A stretch of 64,000 nt of DNA, taken from Telmatactis stephensoni. Taxonomy: Eukaryota; Cnidaria; Anthozoa; Actiniaria; Isophelliidae. The position numbers and the translations under genes are program-made. The notes under the pieces were generated by a model. That model was not told where the DNA came from and did not search any database. It saw only the letters and a program-made list of their open reading frames with translations. Positions 12,601 to 27,600 of this stretch are shown here, one piece after another (within the stretch, counting starts at the first letter, position 1; each line of letters starts with the position of its first letter). Location: positions 496,001 to 560,000 of the forward strand of contig JALIZF010001867.1 in assembly GCA_029948255.1 (NCBI GenBank). The letters run 5' to 3'.

Positions 12601-15600
12601 ACTGCGGCCTCTAGATAACTGAGCTGAAGAAATTTCACCCAGGTTCTAATCTAATGCGAGAGAGAAAATACGACATAGGAGTAACTACGAACACGAACGC
12701 TGGCAGGATAATTTGCCTTAGACTTATCCATTATTTTTTACTATTGCTATATTAAAATATAGCTTATTTTTGCGGAATGTAACTTGCCAAAGGAACTAGA
12801 TGGGCCAAGCCGTTAACATTAATATGAATAACAAGGCGAACAAACAAACAAGTCAAGAAAATGAACGAATATGATTAAAAACCCCAAAATAGATTAGCTG
12901 CAAATATTAATTCCAAATGAAAATACGGAAAAACTGAGCTTAATAGCGTGAGGTATTAAGTTTTTGTTCCGGAATATTCATCATTTTCTGCACTTTGTTT
13001 CATGGACTTTATTCCGGAAGGCTAGATTTCTAATGAAAAGTGTTCAAAGAAATTGAAGTCATTGACAGTGTGAGCCTTAATGTTGTTTTGACTACGTACA
13101 ATCGTTTAATAGAGAAAATAATCCACGCTTGCTATCGCACTAAAGCTGTACTAATTGCCGCTAGTTGCTTAGAACGATGTCTACGCATATGACCTTAATG
13201 TGCGATGTGTTAAAGATAATCCTACTTTATTACTATGCACGCCCTAGCTAATAACACAGACATTGCAGATAAATGCAGTCATAAAACATTAAAGCACAAT
13301 TTAGTGTATGTGTAGTATAATATGGTACGAAAATAGTTTGTCTACAATCCACGAGTTACTACAAAGAAGAATTGTTTACTAGAGAAAGGAAAAATAGGAC
13401 GGCATGGTGTGTTGTGGTTGACAAAAGTACCACATCGCCAATTCTTGTAAATGTTAACATTTCTTTACGGACAGCCAGTTGTGTGAATAATGAGCTACAA
13501 TTTACACCAGAACACACGAGAGGCTACAACTCTAATCGGCGGGACAAGAAGCACTCGTTGGTCGTTGTTATACTTTACGTATGAATTTCAAAGGGGTTGC
13601 TTAAGACATAAAAGACATAACAGACATAACATTGTATACAACAAGGTTTTTGAGGTTTGTAATTTGACCATCGTCAACAGGTTCTTAGACCGGATAGTTT
13701 GGACGACTCGACGTGCGTAAAAGAAACTCCTTATGACCTTTCAACGACTTTCACTGTCACAAGCCGGAAAAGCGTTCCTTTCTAGCATAAAATAATTGTT
13801 GATTAGTGCTAATACTTTCAGGTTTGTCTGACATGACTCATATTATAATAGCTTATAACTTGTCAACTTCGCGTGCAAGTACTGTAATTAAAAATCACCA
13901 GGAGCTTCTAATACTTACAAAACGTATAGAGTAGTATACCTATCATATTCAAACCCAACTCTGTAAGTTTGGTTAAAGTAATAAGCGATAAAACAATAAA
14001 GATTAAAACTATAGAGATAATACGAGTAGTAAATATCAAAACCTGCTAATAAAATAGGTAGTGACAAATTGCCTCTATGACGGAATGCTTTTAACGCCTC
14101 TCGAATATACCGATGCTTCAACAATGGTATCTTATAGCTACTGTCTGTTCTATTTCCTCAACAACATGATATGACATTGATATTTATAAGATTCACAGTA
14201 TAGAAGTGAGCAGATAGTATTCACTTACTATTATCTGAAGTATATATACTCGGAGTAAAATATGGATCAGTTAACTATGTCTCAAATTACTTTTCCTGAC
14301 CCCTACTGATCGCAGCAGGCATTTAGACAGGAGTGGATTTGATTTCAAAGTTTATCAGAGGAGTACTGGATTACATAGTTTATCGGAGTAGTATAAGATG
14401 CAACGAAACGCCATACAATTTGACCTTCCCCTTGTTATAGATTAACACTGATCAAAATGACAGGCCAGTGTGGCATGTTGAATTAACTGGTTAGTGGACT
14501 TGCCAAAAGGGCTAATCCCATGGTCCACCTTTTCAAATATCAATGAATATTGTATTTGATAAAGTAGCTAACTGTTTTAACCGAAAGATATCCTATGTAG
14601 ACTACTTTATATTAATGCGAGTAAAGCTTGTGTACATGTTGTAGTATCAAAACCTACAATGAGGTGCACTAATGTTTAAGTATTGACGGTCTGTATCGTT
14701 TCCCATTTTATAGAATATTCGCTCTCTAAAAGTTGCTTCTTAAAACAAGGTGATAGCCATTACCTTATTAATACATGCCATTATTTTAGGAGTAATACAA
14801 TCTATGGTAATTGATCCTTGAAGATGAAGAGTCTTTGCCATTAATTTATCAAAGCTTATTAGGAGTGATTATATATCTTAATCAGTACTTCACTTATTGA
14901 ATGATAAACAGACATGTGAACAGAGTATTGGCCAATAATCTATCAGAAATATTAAACGCACCATATGCTACATAATCATAAAACCATTAAGATGTTATTG
15001 TTGTGATGTCATTGACCAGTTTACCTCTACGAACCACGTGGACTATTACGTCACGTCGTCACAGGAACGATTGGCGACTAATCAGCTGGTTCATACAATA
15101 TCACGGGGCGTCCTTCTTGATGACTTTAATTTATAAACAATCCAAGATATTGAGCGTCAAGGCAAAGCCCCAAGCCCCGAAAGGAATTACTGAAGCAATC
15201 TGCCAAAAAATACTAGCCATTACAAATAGCAGATTCTAAATCCATGTATTTTTGAGTGTTTGGCGGTTTTATGTTTATTTTCCAAAAAGTTGGGAGGTAC
15301 CTTCCAGATTTAAAATTTGCATTTTTGTCACACAGAAGTAGGTTTGAGGAAGAACTGTTGACAAACAACACACAACAATAAATCTTTAATAAAGGAAATA
15401 ATTAGTTCGTCTTAAAAGGAGACCTACTTGTTAGTGGATCGTGGGAATTGATGGCTGGTTTTTGATTAGTAAAAACCACTAACACCATTAAAAATTGCTT
15501 TTAATTTAAACTAATCTACGTAGGGTTAAACTACTAAGCTTTATTTCTAAATGTCTTAGAAGCTTTTAACATTGTATGATAGGGAATGTTGAATGAATAA

Positions 15601-18600
15601 TTACGTCTTGAAGTAGAATTAGTGCTGAGGTAATTGCAGCCATCTAGGTAGGAGGGATTCAATTTATATGTAAATTAACCCAGCACATTCAATTGTACAA
15701 ATGTCTTTTCATTTACTTAATCAAGAAGGTTTGTTTTCCTTCTACTCAGTCTCAACATGTAGCAATTTCTAATTCCGTGGAAATTACTTTTCTTTCGTTC
15801 TTTATGTACGCCAAAGCCTCAAGTAATCCACTAATCCTCAGATTTAAGTTCTACAGTATGTTAACCATAGCGAGATCAAACGTTCAAACGTATATCTAAA
15901 GCTTTTAATTCTGATAGCAGGAATATTACTCAAGCAGGAAAAACAAACAAAAACTACAAAAAAAAGATAATTTCGCCGCTGGATACCTTATTTTTAGACT
16001 CTTTTGTCATTCAAATTATGCGGAAAAAATTGAGACTCGGCTATAAAAAGTGTCCTACAAAATTGCCTTATAAAGGCGACGCCAGTCCGTTTGTTAGGTT
16101 ATCGGTTTTAGTCTAAATTATTCATCGTTGAAGTTGATTTTTGTGTTAAAATAATGAAAAAGACTTGACCAGTGTCACTGATATGTAAGATTCTTGGCGA
16201 CTTGTTTCTTGTTATCGTGTTGGCAATCACGACCAAGAAGATCTCAGTGTGCAATTTTAATCCCCTTATGGCGGATTTGAAGAAAAAGCATTGATTTAAA
16301 ACAATTATAAAAAGAGGGTTTATGGCTTGTAGAGCCTAAATTTTTAAAAACTGATACGCGAAGCTACTAAAAGCTAATTTTTGTAAAAGCGATCATTGTA
16401 GAGTGTGAGGTCGAGGTCTCCAAGGTGATAATCTCCAGGAAATAATCAATGTAAAAGATTTATGACAATAGAAATTCATGCTATACACCTTAGAGGTGAT
16501 AAACACAAACTACTTTTTAAGAGGGTTATAACATGTCAGTATTAGCTGCCGCAGATACCCGCAATGCCGCATACTATAATACTCTTTAATGTCTATTTAA
16601 ACAGAAATAGGTTTGAAGAGGAAATATTAAAGTCAAAAGTGAACAGATAAATTAATAAGAAAGATGAAAAAGAAAGGAAAAAGCTAGAAGAATGAATAAA
16701 CGAAGGGAAAGGGCGAGATGATAAAAAGACAGAAGGATTGGAAGAGAGAGAATGAATGACTGAATGACTGAGTGAATGAACGATTGAGCGAACGAACGAA
16801 CAAACGAACGGATGGACGAATGAATGGGTGGACATTAAAAATAAAATAAAATGAATTAATGACAATTTAAAATGTCAGGAAAAATATCACAGTTGAAACG
16901 AAACTATACACCAAAAATACAAAAAGTCAATGACATAGAAAACAAAACATAAAAGTATGAGTGGGACAGTGAATGATTATTGCTAAACCGTGGGCAGAAC
17001 TAAAGTGTAATATGATAACCGCTATCTGTAAGTCTGATATTTACCAAGTACTAAAACACAAATAGGTAAATAGGTACAAAACATGGAATCATCTTATCGT
17101 GCGCGACTGCAAGGTTCCGTTAGAAGTGGCTAAAACATGGTCATCACATTGCTATTTCCACTTAAATGTCTTTATAATAGAAGCTTCGATAAAACTAAAG
17201 GATAACACCACAGTACTGAAGCCGATAACCTCGCAGCAATATTAGTAATATTCAACAATTTATCAATCGGCTTTAAAAAGTCATTACACAATGAAGTAAT
17301 TTGTGATTAAATTGCGTTTAACGGAAGCAGCTAATCGTCTTTCTGTTTGGAGACGGATTTCAGCTTTTCAAGTGAAAGGGCAATGTGGTACTTAGGAATA
17401 AAAGCCTTATGGAATGATAAAACACATGAAGATAACACTTGATTGTGTTGATCGTCTACTAAAAACCCTAACGACTAAATTAGCTTTCCATTAATTGAAG
17501 ATATTACTTAAATGCCGCAAAGGAGAACAGGGAAGCTATTTCGTTGAATGGTTCTCAGTATGTACGCCTTACTTGCCGCAAAACTACTTTAACGAATACT
17601 ATCAACAAGAATGTTATCTTATAATTGCAAGTGCAAAACAACTAGAACTATCTGACTAGTTATTATAGTAGTAATACCATACGAGACTTCCATGATAAGA
17701 AACAGGAACTGTATTTCATGTCGGTAGTATTTTCAGCATAAAGCTGGTCCCCAGACAGCTCACGGTGAGCGCTTTCCTATCGGCCTCCTTACGTAGAGTT
17801 GAGAGGTGTTAGGTACGTGCACAACTACTGGTTCCTTACAATACAAACGTTACGTAAGTCGTTACGTTACGTAGTGTTGAGAGGTGTTGCCGGGGTACAT
17901 ACAGAACCACTGGCTCCTTACAGTACAAACGTTGCGTAAGTCGTTAAGTTACGTAGGGTGAGAGGTGTTGGGTACATACAGAACCACTGGCTCCTTACAG
18001 TACAGTGGTTACATACAGAATCACTCCTAACACAACAATGCGCGCATTTCATCATATGTACATGTAAAATGCGGGTTATAAATAATAAACATCATCATCA
18101 TCATTATTATCATCATCATTATTATCTGAAGTTATTATTATTATTATTATTATTATAATTATCATTATTATCATCATCATCATCATCATTATTATCATCA
18201 TCATTATTAATCATCATCATTATTATCATTCCTTCATTATTATCATCAATCATCATTAGATATCATCATCATTATTAATCATCATCATTATTATCATTAT
18301 CATTATTATCATCATCATCATCATTACAAACCGCAAATGTACAATACGAACAACTCATTAGTCATTACTTGCAAAGCACTCCCGGTTCTTAATGCGTGCC
18401 CCCTCTTCCGTTCCCACAGACCTTTAGTCCTTTAATCCCTTCGTATCCTTATTAGTTTGAACAGTGTTTTATGGTATTGCCATTGATTTACACAATATGA
18501 ACAATGACATTAAGAATAAGAATCTGAATAACTTGGCAAACATCAGACTGAAGCATAAGAGTACAATGACATATGATTTTTACTTTCCTGGACTCCGGAA

Positions 18601-21600
18601 AGGAACTAAGTCAAACAGATTTATGAATGGAAAGAAAATATTTGGGCGTTATTTTTCAGGCTTGTTGATAATAAAGTGTAGTTAATGTGTGCCTTCTGAT
18701 CCTGTGTCTATAATTAACTCATTTTAAAAACGCACTTTCTGGTTTAATTCATCCATTGATTTTTCTTTCATTCACAATCAAGAGGGACAAATAGTGGTGC
18801 AACTATTAGTGAAAATCAAAAAAAAGAGCATCAGTGTTCTTGTTGGAAAATCAAAACAACATCCTATGAGGGATTACACTTAAGATATTTGCCTTTCTTG
18901 AATCAAAAACCGGAACTGTACTAATCCCAAACACCTTTCGATATGACACACTGTATGTATCTTATTTAGGTTTAAAAGCTCCTTTACTTATAGAATTAAA
19001 GTTGTCGAGATGACCAAAATGAAAACACGAAATTTCCACGTCTATCGTTTTCCTTTACTTTGAACTGCACTGTAAAATACCTTATTCATAATGGCCGCCC
19101 CTAATTAGCATAATTCTGAGTTTGAAAACTAATGTTTCTGGAATGGAAAATCGATGAAATTGTGGATGTTGCAGATGTAGAGAATATGTATGAGTTTTGA
19201 AAGAAAGTATGAAGCTCTTGGCAAAATATGAGGTTTTAACATTCAGGAAACGCACCAAAACGAGGCTACCAAGGCCTCCACCGATAAATACATCAAAACT
19301 CTAGATTCTTTATATAGCATAATTTCCTTGATTTTTATCTAAAAGTGACGAATCTCTCTGGAAATGTTTTTGATGAAGTTCTTTATCGAACAGTGTTGAT
19401 AATTTCTTGTAAGAAGCTTTTGTTGTCTATATCTGAAAAAAAAAACTGAATTATGTATTCGGTCTATTACATACTCTATACTTTAATTTCGCGATTTAAA
19501 ACTCGTGAAATTAAAGTGTCAGTGCGAAATTAAATGTGTGATCTCCAAAATCGCGAAATTAACATGTCGCGAGCATCATAAGGTAGTCTAAGCAAAGAAA
19601 TCAAGTTCATTTAATAGATTCAAAATTCAGGATTAGATTCTGAATAATTTAAATGGTTTGGACGTATTCCTTTCTACTGTGAGGGATTGGATTTTTTGCC
19701 AGAGATGTACGTTTCTATGGATTTGACTTGCACTCAACCAAGGATTAATAAAGTTTTGGGCCTGTAGGCCTGAGTGACTAACAATACAACTTTCGATTTG
19801 ACTGCCGGAATATGAAATTTATTAAACATCATGTTTATGTGTTTAGCTATTTTTAATACGAAAATGGAAGGTGTGGTATGTGAAACGTTTCTAAAGACGT
19901 ATAAATAAATTTTCATTGCTTGCACATAGCATAAAAAGAGCAGAACATTTCAAGCAAAGGCATGCAAAACTGTCCAATAGTAAAGGGAAATGATATTCCT
20001 CATCAATTCAATCAGACAAGGAAGTCATTCAGATCAATAATAATGCCTTTCAAGAGCTTCATCGTAAGTAACGGAAGTTTACAATTATGTTTTTCAAACA
20101 GTTTGAAAGAAGAAGTTTCCCATTTTACATACTTGACGCAAAAGAGACTAAAGCTAAGGATACGTCCTAACCTTGATAAATATCAAAAGGCAGACTGAGT
20201 ATAAAGGGGTTTCCTGTTCGCCACTATTTCAGATATTTGTGGTCAAAAATAATATAGCTTTTTCTTTTCCTGAGAGATATCTCAAGAAGTTTGGCGTTTT
20301 TCTAGATGCCAAACATTTAGTTCAACTTATAAAGTATATTTATTTTAATCTAAATGTCACAAGTTTGTGGTAAGAACTTCCCTTATATTGCACAAGGTAT
20401 CATATATTTTCAAGCAAATATTGTAAGAGTACATTTTGTTATGGTCTAAAAACATCGATTTGTATTTCAGATAATATTTGATATTTGTATAAATGTATAT
20501 TTCAAAACCATGAGAAAAACACTCGTGAGACTGACTATATGATATTTTGTTATTCAAAAAAGCTCTATTCTCCTTGCTAACAAAGATGGCTACCCTCTAT
20601 ACAATGGTAAAAATATGGGGCAAATATTCTTAGATTAGTTATGACGATATAAAACCACCGCACGTATTATCCGTTGTACAGAGCGAACAAAATGCATACA
20701 ACAGAGGAGACTACAAAACGCCGGAATAATTTAAGTGGTAACTATATTGAGCAACTCGTAATACATCCTCGTTCCCAGGAAACACTTCATATCAAATAGA
20801 AGAGAAAGGAAAGGTGTCCTGGAAACGAGAAGTGCAAAGCTAAAAAAGACAGGAATCTCCTTTAAAAACTTAACTAAGTAGTAAGATAATTTCCTCAGGA
20901 AACTATCTCGTTTGTACAACAAATACCTCATATAACAATATATTCATAAAATTTACTTTATGCCATATACAGCAAGGACAGCGGAAACGGGGGGGGGGCT
21001 GCGTTACCTTGTCAAATGTTCTGTTTGAGAACGTTTTTGACTAGGTATAGTCTACTTTATTTTCAAATGCCCCTCCCCTTTTCAAGATGTTCCGCGGTCC
21101 CTGTACAGAAGATCTGATTAGGGATTATATGTTCGTCTGAGTCCATTTATTCATTTTTTATAACATATAATTGTCCGGTTTAGTCAACCTTTTATAATCA
21201 TTTATTACTATCAATGACAGGTTGACGTGTTTAGGATTTTCAGAAATTGAAAACGTGCGCGGAAACGATCATCTTTGTATTCCATGCTGTTATGTAGCAC
21301 AGAGCATTAGCCAATCAGTACACGCATTTTATCAGTGCTTTAAAATGCATGTTATCTCTGTGCGGTTCAGTCAAGACATCAAACTGCCACTGATGGTTAT
21401 CGAGATGATCTCTATCACCTAGTACGTGCTTTCAAACAAGGTTTTTGTTCCCGTAACAGTGAAAAAACGGAACAAAAAATACACAGAAAAACGAGCTTTG
21501 AAACCTAGAATCATGAAATTTTAAATGAAACTAGAAATGGTATTAGATGAAATTAAGACCTGATGCAGAGAGCCTCTAAAATCTGCCATTTTACCGACAA

Positions 21601-24600
21601 TAACAATAAAATGAAAATAGAGCGGATGAGAATTAAAAAGGAAAGCCTCATTTGTGAATGATTGGAATGGTAATTACTTAGAACTTAAATAAAGGAGTTC
21701 TTAGTACGTAGGTATCATGGTTTTAAAAATTCATATCCATCAACTACGTGTCTTGTTGCATTTCTATTTTGCCAAGCTTTCGGACTTATTAGTAGTTTAC
21801 TAAAATAATTACAATCAAAAATTGCTTGTTAAAGGACAAAAAAGCAGAAGAAGCCCTTTAGGGAGTCAGAAAAAAAATGGAACAATGTCTGAATACAGCT
21901 TGAGTTTGTAACAATTAAAAAGAGTTTATATAAGGATGCTCATCAAGGGCAACCGGGTCGATTACAATACATCCTCGGGAAACAAGGGCGTCTATGACGT
22001 TATAAGCGGTAGAATATAAAAGCCGCCGTCGCCACCGTTTCCTTTTCTCCTTCCCTGACCCCTCCCCCTTCCTCCGGCGTACTTGGTCACCGAGGATGGT
22101 TTACAAGACAGGTTTCCGTTTAATAAAGCGTTTATAGCTAACGAGTACTTATAAAAAATGGTAAAAACGTATGTAGCAACCATCTTTATTGAAAACTAAA
22201 AGGAACTTTGCACAAATAAACTCAATAAAAACATATTGGCTTTTAAACAAACTAGAATACCCGTAACTAACGGAAAAACTGATCACAATTTCATGGATTT
22301 ACGAGTCTTGACTCGTAAGTTACGGAATGCTTTGTAAAGTGGGCACCTGATCGCCCAGACCTTCAAACTTGCAATGAGACTTGCACCAGTTCTAATTATA
22401 TACTGAGCAAGGGCGTGGAACTCGCGGGATATGTCCACATATTAAAGAAGGAATTCATACGAGACAGATGGGCCTGTTCCAAAGAAGGACAGTTCAGGGA
22501 CAATAGAGGATGGCCATGTAAAAAGACAGAGAACTGATCTATTGATTTCCACAGGTTCACCGTTTTATTGTCTGCTGGACATTGTACCAATCAAGAATGA
22601 AAAAGGAAACGTGGTTCTCTTCCTGGTGTCTCACAAGGACGTTACCAAACGAAAATTAAGCAATGAAGTACATGACGACGACCAAGGTAGGACCTTAACG
22701 TTTAGAAATATAGTCATTATTAATGGGGTATTGTATAGAGTAAGGTAGGACCTTCAAAGGTCTAGGGACATATTCCATTATTAAAGGCGCATTGTATATA
22801 TATAGGATCGGAAATACTATAATGGGATAAGAATGTACTGACAAGGTAGTGTAGCTGTGATGAATAGACTGGTGAGACCGGTTCCAGGGAATACCATTTT
22901 ATCATTAAGAGAAAGAGTATGCAACGATCAAATTTGAGAAAAAGTAAACAGACAAGATCCATAACATATAACGAACAAGACCTCTTGTATTAGGTCTAGG
23001 GAATACATGAAGTGACAGCCCTTGTAATACAAAAATACTACATATATATAGAACAGAGCATGTCACAGAGTTAGTGGAAATCTGCTGATAAAAGGACAGA
23101 CTAATATCAAAAGGCTAAAGCGATAATCTCGATAGAGACACGCCAGGATAAACCTGCATTATCCGTACTCAACAACAGTCGTCAGTCAGTCGGGTGGTAT
23201 CAACATGATTCGACATGATCAACACGTAGGCAAAAACTCGAATCTTAACCTAAGCTCTCAAACGGAAAGAAACGAGTAATGAATAAACTAGTTTGGTAAC
23301 TGAACGGAGTCATATTTCCTGATTGCTCTATATCTTGATTCAGTAAAGACACTCTTTTCAGTCCCGCATGCAAAGTCCCATTTAAGAACAACGTAACATT
23401 TCCTTCTACAATGAAAGTGTAAGTGATAACATATGAAAGAATCAACTCCCAAAAGGGATACACGTGAGATAAGAAAAGGGAAAAAAGGGGTCTACTAAAT
23501 ACGTTCGTATCGTCAAAAATCTTTCAAAAATATCGAACATTTGACTGATTTCCTTGTTTAGCCTTTATCAGTCTTATTTGCCTTTGTATTAAAGTTTCCG
23601 ACTTAGAATCAAATCGAGCAACAATGCAGGATTGTGTTTCATCCGGACACCTAGAGGGTATTCTGTAAAATTAGAATAACGAGACAGGAGTCGCCAGTCA
23701 TCGTAAAGATAACATAGTCCGGGCTAAGATGGCGGCAAGACTGAAGAGTCATATCATGTTTGTAGTCTAGCTTTAAGCAAAAGAGTTAATGGGGACATTG
23801 CAAGAACAACAATATTTGTATAATGGGCGTGTTTTATTAAGCGCGCACAGTTGATCAAAGAAGAAATGCGAAAGACTGCGTGGATGTGAAGATAGAGAAA
23901 ATATGAAAGAAAAATCCGTGCGTGTGGGTTTGGCGGGAATCCACCACTATGGAAACCACTACACCACAGTGACAACCACACTACAAGACCCTACAACGGC
24001 GTATTTGTAGCAATGTGGTATATGTGGAAACTATTTATCGACTTTCGGTTTCTTCCAAGGAAGGCTGTGTGTGTGTGTGTGTGTGTGATCGCAGAGATAA
24101 ACACTGTTGAAATATCAACTGTGTCGGTCTGAAGAAAGGAGAAAGTTTATCAGTGTGCCTTTACAGGAATCGAACCCAGGATATACTAATTAGTCCCGAG
24201 GAGATAATGCGCGAGTTACAATTCTGCGGCAACGTGGTAAAATCCTTCATCCTTAATAGCGAAGGACTCGTATTATGCGGACACCGGTCTGTATTAAGGG
24301 TGTCCGTTAAGAGGGGTTTCTTGCTAGGATCCCAGGGTGTCTACGGCGGATAAACCAAAGGGAACGCATCTTCAATATCGGTGTTTAACACTAGAACGTT
24401 CTCTCATATTGAATTACAAATATCCAGGTGCCTGAGGATACGTTAAACGTGGGAAAGTTGATTAAAAAGATCGGTAAAAGGTTTTACGAGTTCTATAGAT
24501 CTATAAAAAAGCTTTAGTTCCTCATATATATGAGATTTTTTGTGGGGTATAAAAACTTTTGGCACAAACAAAGCTCTCGAGTTATCACAAATCTCAAGTC

Positions 24601-27600
24601 TTTGTAAAGGTTCGTTTCAGTCTTTGCATAGTAATTGCAGAATTGCGTAGGAAATCCAAGTTATCGAGATAGATTACGATAGGTTTGGAGATTACTATGC
24701 TGTACCTTATCAGTGGTAAAGTCAAAAAGAAAAAGAAAAAAACAACAAGAGAGATGAACAAGAAAATCTGAGTAAGACTGTAAAAAGACTGCAATAATTA
24801 ATACTAAAAGGATTGGTGTTCCAAGACTTTTTATAATCCCTGACGGCACGATTAATCTTGAGGAGTTATCAGTCTTCCTTAATCTACTCATTCGTAAAAG
24901 ACATTTTTGTAATTACACGTTTTCATTACTTCTTGCTGAGCCATAATAGGCTTTTATCCTGAAGACAAATAGACAATACCACTTTTTCGTTTTTACCACG
25001 AGATGATGTGTATTATAAGATGATAAAAACTGTCATTTCGGCTAAAAAAAGAATTGAAAGATTGTGCGTCACGCTCACTTTATGATAGTCGTAGTCATTA
25101 TGCAAGATTTTATATCTAAAAGTTGTTAGGACCAGCGCGTAATAGAGCTGTTTTTGAATAAAACGTTTTTTGCATTCTGATTTCACAAAATCGACAGATA
25201 AAATGTGCTTTTATGAAATATACCGTGTATAAGATAGGACATTTAACGTACGTAAAATGAAATTCATTTACTATTTTTTATATTCGTATATTTTTTTGCC
25301 ATTTTCAAGAAGATAAGTTCTTATAAATGATAAAAGAACATTATACACAAGGGCTTTAATGGATATGTGCACGCGCAGAAAATCAAACACCTCTTAAATA
25401 TACTTATTAATCTTAATTCATGAGGGGTTTTTTTTTTTTCATTCAACAGCAAATTCAAATGGAGGGACAACACCAAAAAGCAAGCTAAGCCGATCAAGAT
25501 CGAGAAAGTTCAGCAGAGATGTACTTCTCCATTTATCACGTCAATATCAACAAACTAGTCATTCTAGTAACCCACCAAGGCGAACGGTTAAACGAACACG
25601 GGTAAGGAAACAACTAACCAATCGTATACACCGAAGTCATGGAAAGTTGTCATTACTAAGCTAAGACCCAAAGCGATTCTGGGAATTTGAACAGATTTTT
25701 AATACCATTATATACTTTGATGGTAAAGATTTCGGAAGTTTTTCGGAGCGATTCTGAGAATAAAAGGTAAAGGTACAGGTAAAGGTTTTAAATATATTTT
25801 ACTTCGAAGAGCGGGGAGTGGTTGTCCAATCCTCCCGAGCCAGAGGCTCTTGTTTAAGCTTTCGAAGGTGCGCCCTCTACCCCCTCTATCCATCAGTGCT
25901 CCTTTTCACGGGTATTTAAAGCTAATTAAAGCTACACGGAAAGGAAAGAATTTGAAACAAGGATATGAGGTCACTGGGAATCGAACTCGGGACCTCTCGC
26001 ACCGAAGGCCGCGCATTAACCAACTGTACCATCCTTGCTCCATAGAATTTGAACTTATAGAATTTGGGTAATTTGAACTTCCCTCAAAGCATGAACCTTT
26101 AAAATAACAGATTTTTAACACCATTATTATATACTTTGTTGGTAAAGATTTCGGAGTTTTTCTCGATAAAACTACAAAAGTCTAAACATATATTATCAAA
26201 TAAAATGAGTTATTCTAAGGTTAAGCCTTCCTTTAAAACATCACAAAGAACTTTAAAGCAATGATGCTGAAGAGTATTAGGAATTCGAACGTGGAACTGC
26301 AATCCCAGTGCCACCTAGTCAGTGCCTTCGATGATTTATGCTTTGTCAATTTCGATTTCCACAACATGGAGACCGCTGCTGTGGAACTATGTTTCAGTAC
26401 AAAAGAGGCCAGCAAAAGCTAACTGCATGTAGTATTAATTTTCACGATCGTTATTGTGTCTAGGAATCGAGAAGAATTATTCTCTTGCTCACAGACAAAT
26501 TTTGTGTGTGCGGTGAAGATTGGTCAACCTGTGTCGCGGTCGACCAATCAACATCATGCACATTTTGGCAAAGCATAATGAAACATTCTCAAACTTCTTT
26601 AATAAACTATACGAAACTTAAATTAATGAACATGAGGAGTTTTTCTCGCATTTTTTCTCTTTTCATTTACAATTACAGCCTTCATCATATATATTGATAT
26701 AATCACTGACCACACTGCAAAAACGCGCGAGTAAATTTACTCAAAAACTTGAGTAAAGCGATGCGTCAACAGTAACTTCAGTACATTTACTGAATTATTT
26801 GAGTAAAGGGAACCCACTCAAATAACTGAGTAAATTACTCGGATAAGTGAGTTACAGTGGATGCATCGTTTTACTCAAGTTTTTGAGTAAATTTACTCAC
26901 GCGAAAATCCTTAGTTCCCAGCAGTGTTGTCTTCTGCTAAACCTGAAGCTTGCGAATAATGATAAAAAACAAGTAACTAGCGGAATCTGATTGAGTAGGT
27001 ATATACTTATTGAAAACATTTTTCCATTTTTGCAGTCATTTTCGTTCACGTCTGAAAGGCTTCCCCAGTACAAAAGAGAAACAACCAAAAAGTCCAAGTT
27101 TCTTTTTCTACACTACAGTAACACGAAAGGTTTATGGGACTGGTGGGTATTAGTGTTAACATTTTACATCGCTATTATGGTACCCTACAACGTGGCATTT
27201 AGCAGACATGGTAAAGCCAGGGACCTCATTATTGTTGATATGGTCATTGAACTGTTTTTTATCCTGGATATCGTGGTTCATTTTCGTACAACCTACGTGA
27301 ATAATACTGGAAGAATTGTCTATGAACAAAAAGCCATTGCTGTGCATTACCTTAAAGGATGGTTTGTTTTGGACTTTCTAGCTGCTTTGCCCTTTGAAGC
27401 TTTATATTTCATTAACCAATCTTGGGTGAGTACGGCTAAAAGATTAATGAATATTATTAATGAATATTTCAATTGAAGATGAATTGATTGATCCAAATAA
27501 AGCCAAAAGACCACATCTTTCTTCATAACAAAACGTATCAGCCAGTAGTCTCCTTCGCGGCCGTTCTACGATCGCCACTATGAAGCGGAATGCGAAGGAA

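Larger units (their letters stand above)
10025..22554 (+). other. Intron 2 of the channel gene (12.5 kb)
   Basis: The largest intron of the gene. No additional exon or embedded gene was recognised on either strand. It holds a GAATGA/GAACGA-like low-complexity tract (about 16740-16860), an ~80-bp tandem repeat (17787-18010), an (ATC/ATT)n microsatellite (18089-18326) and a CGCGAAATTAA-type repeat (about 19480-19575). The rest is AT-rich unique-looking sequence. Confidence 0.7.

Noticed and set aside
24150..24245. Possible tRNA gene on the minus strand
   Set aside because: A B-box-like GGGTTCGATTCC is present, but the T-stem and acceptor stem do not pair and no A-box is convincing; at best an old SINE head.
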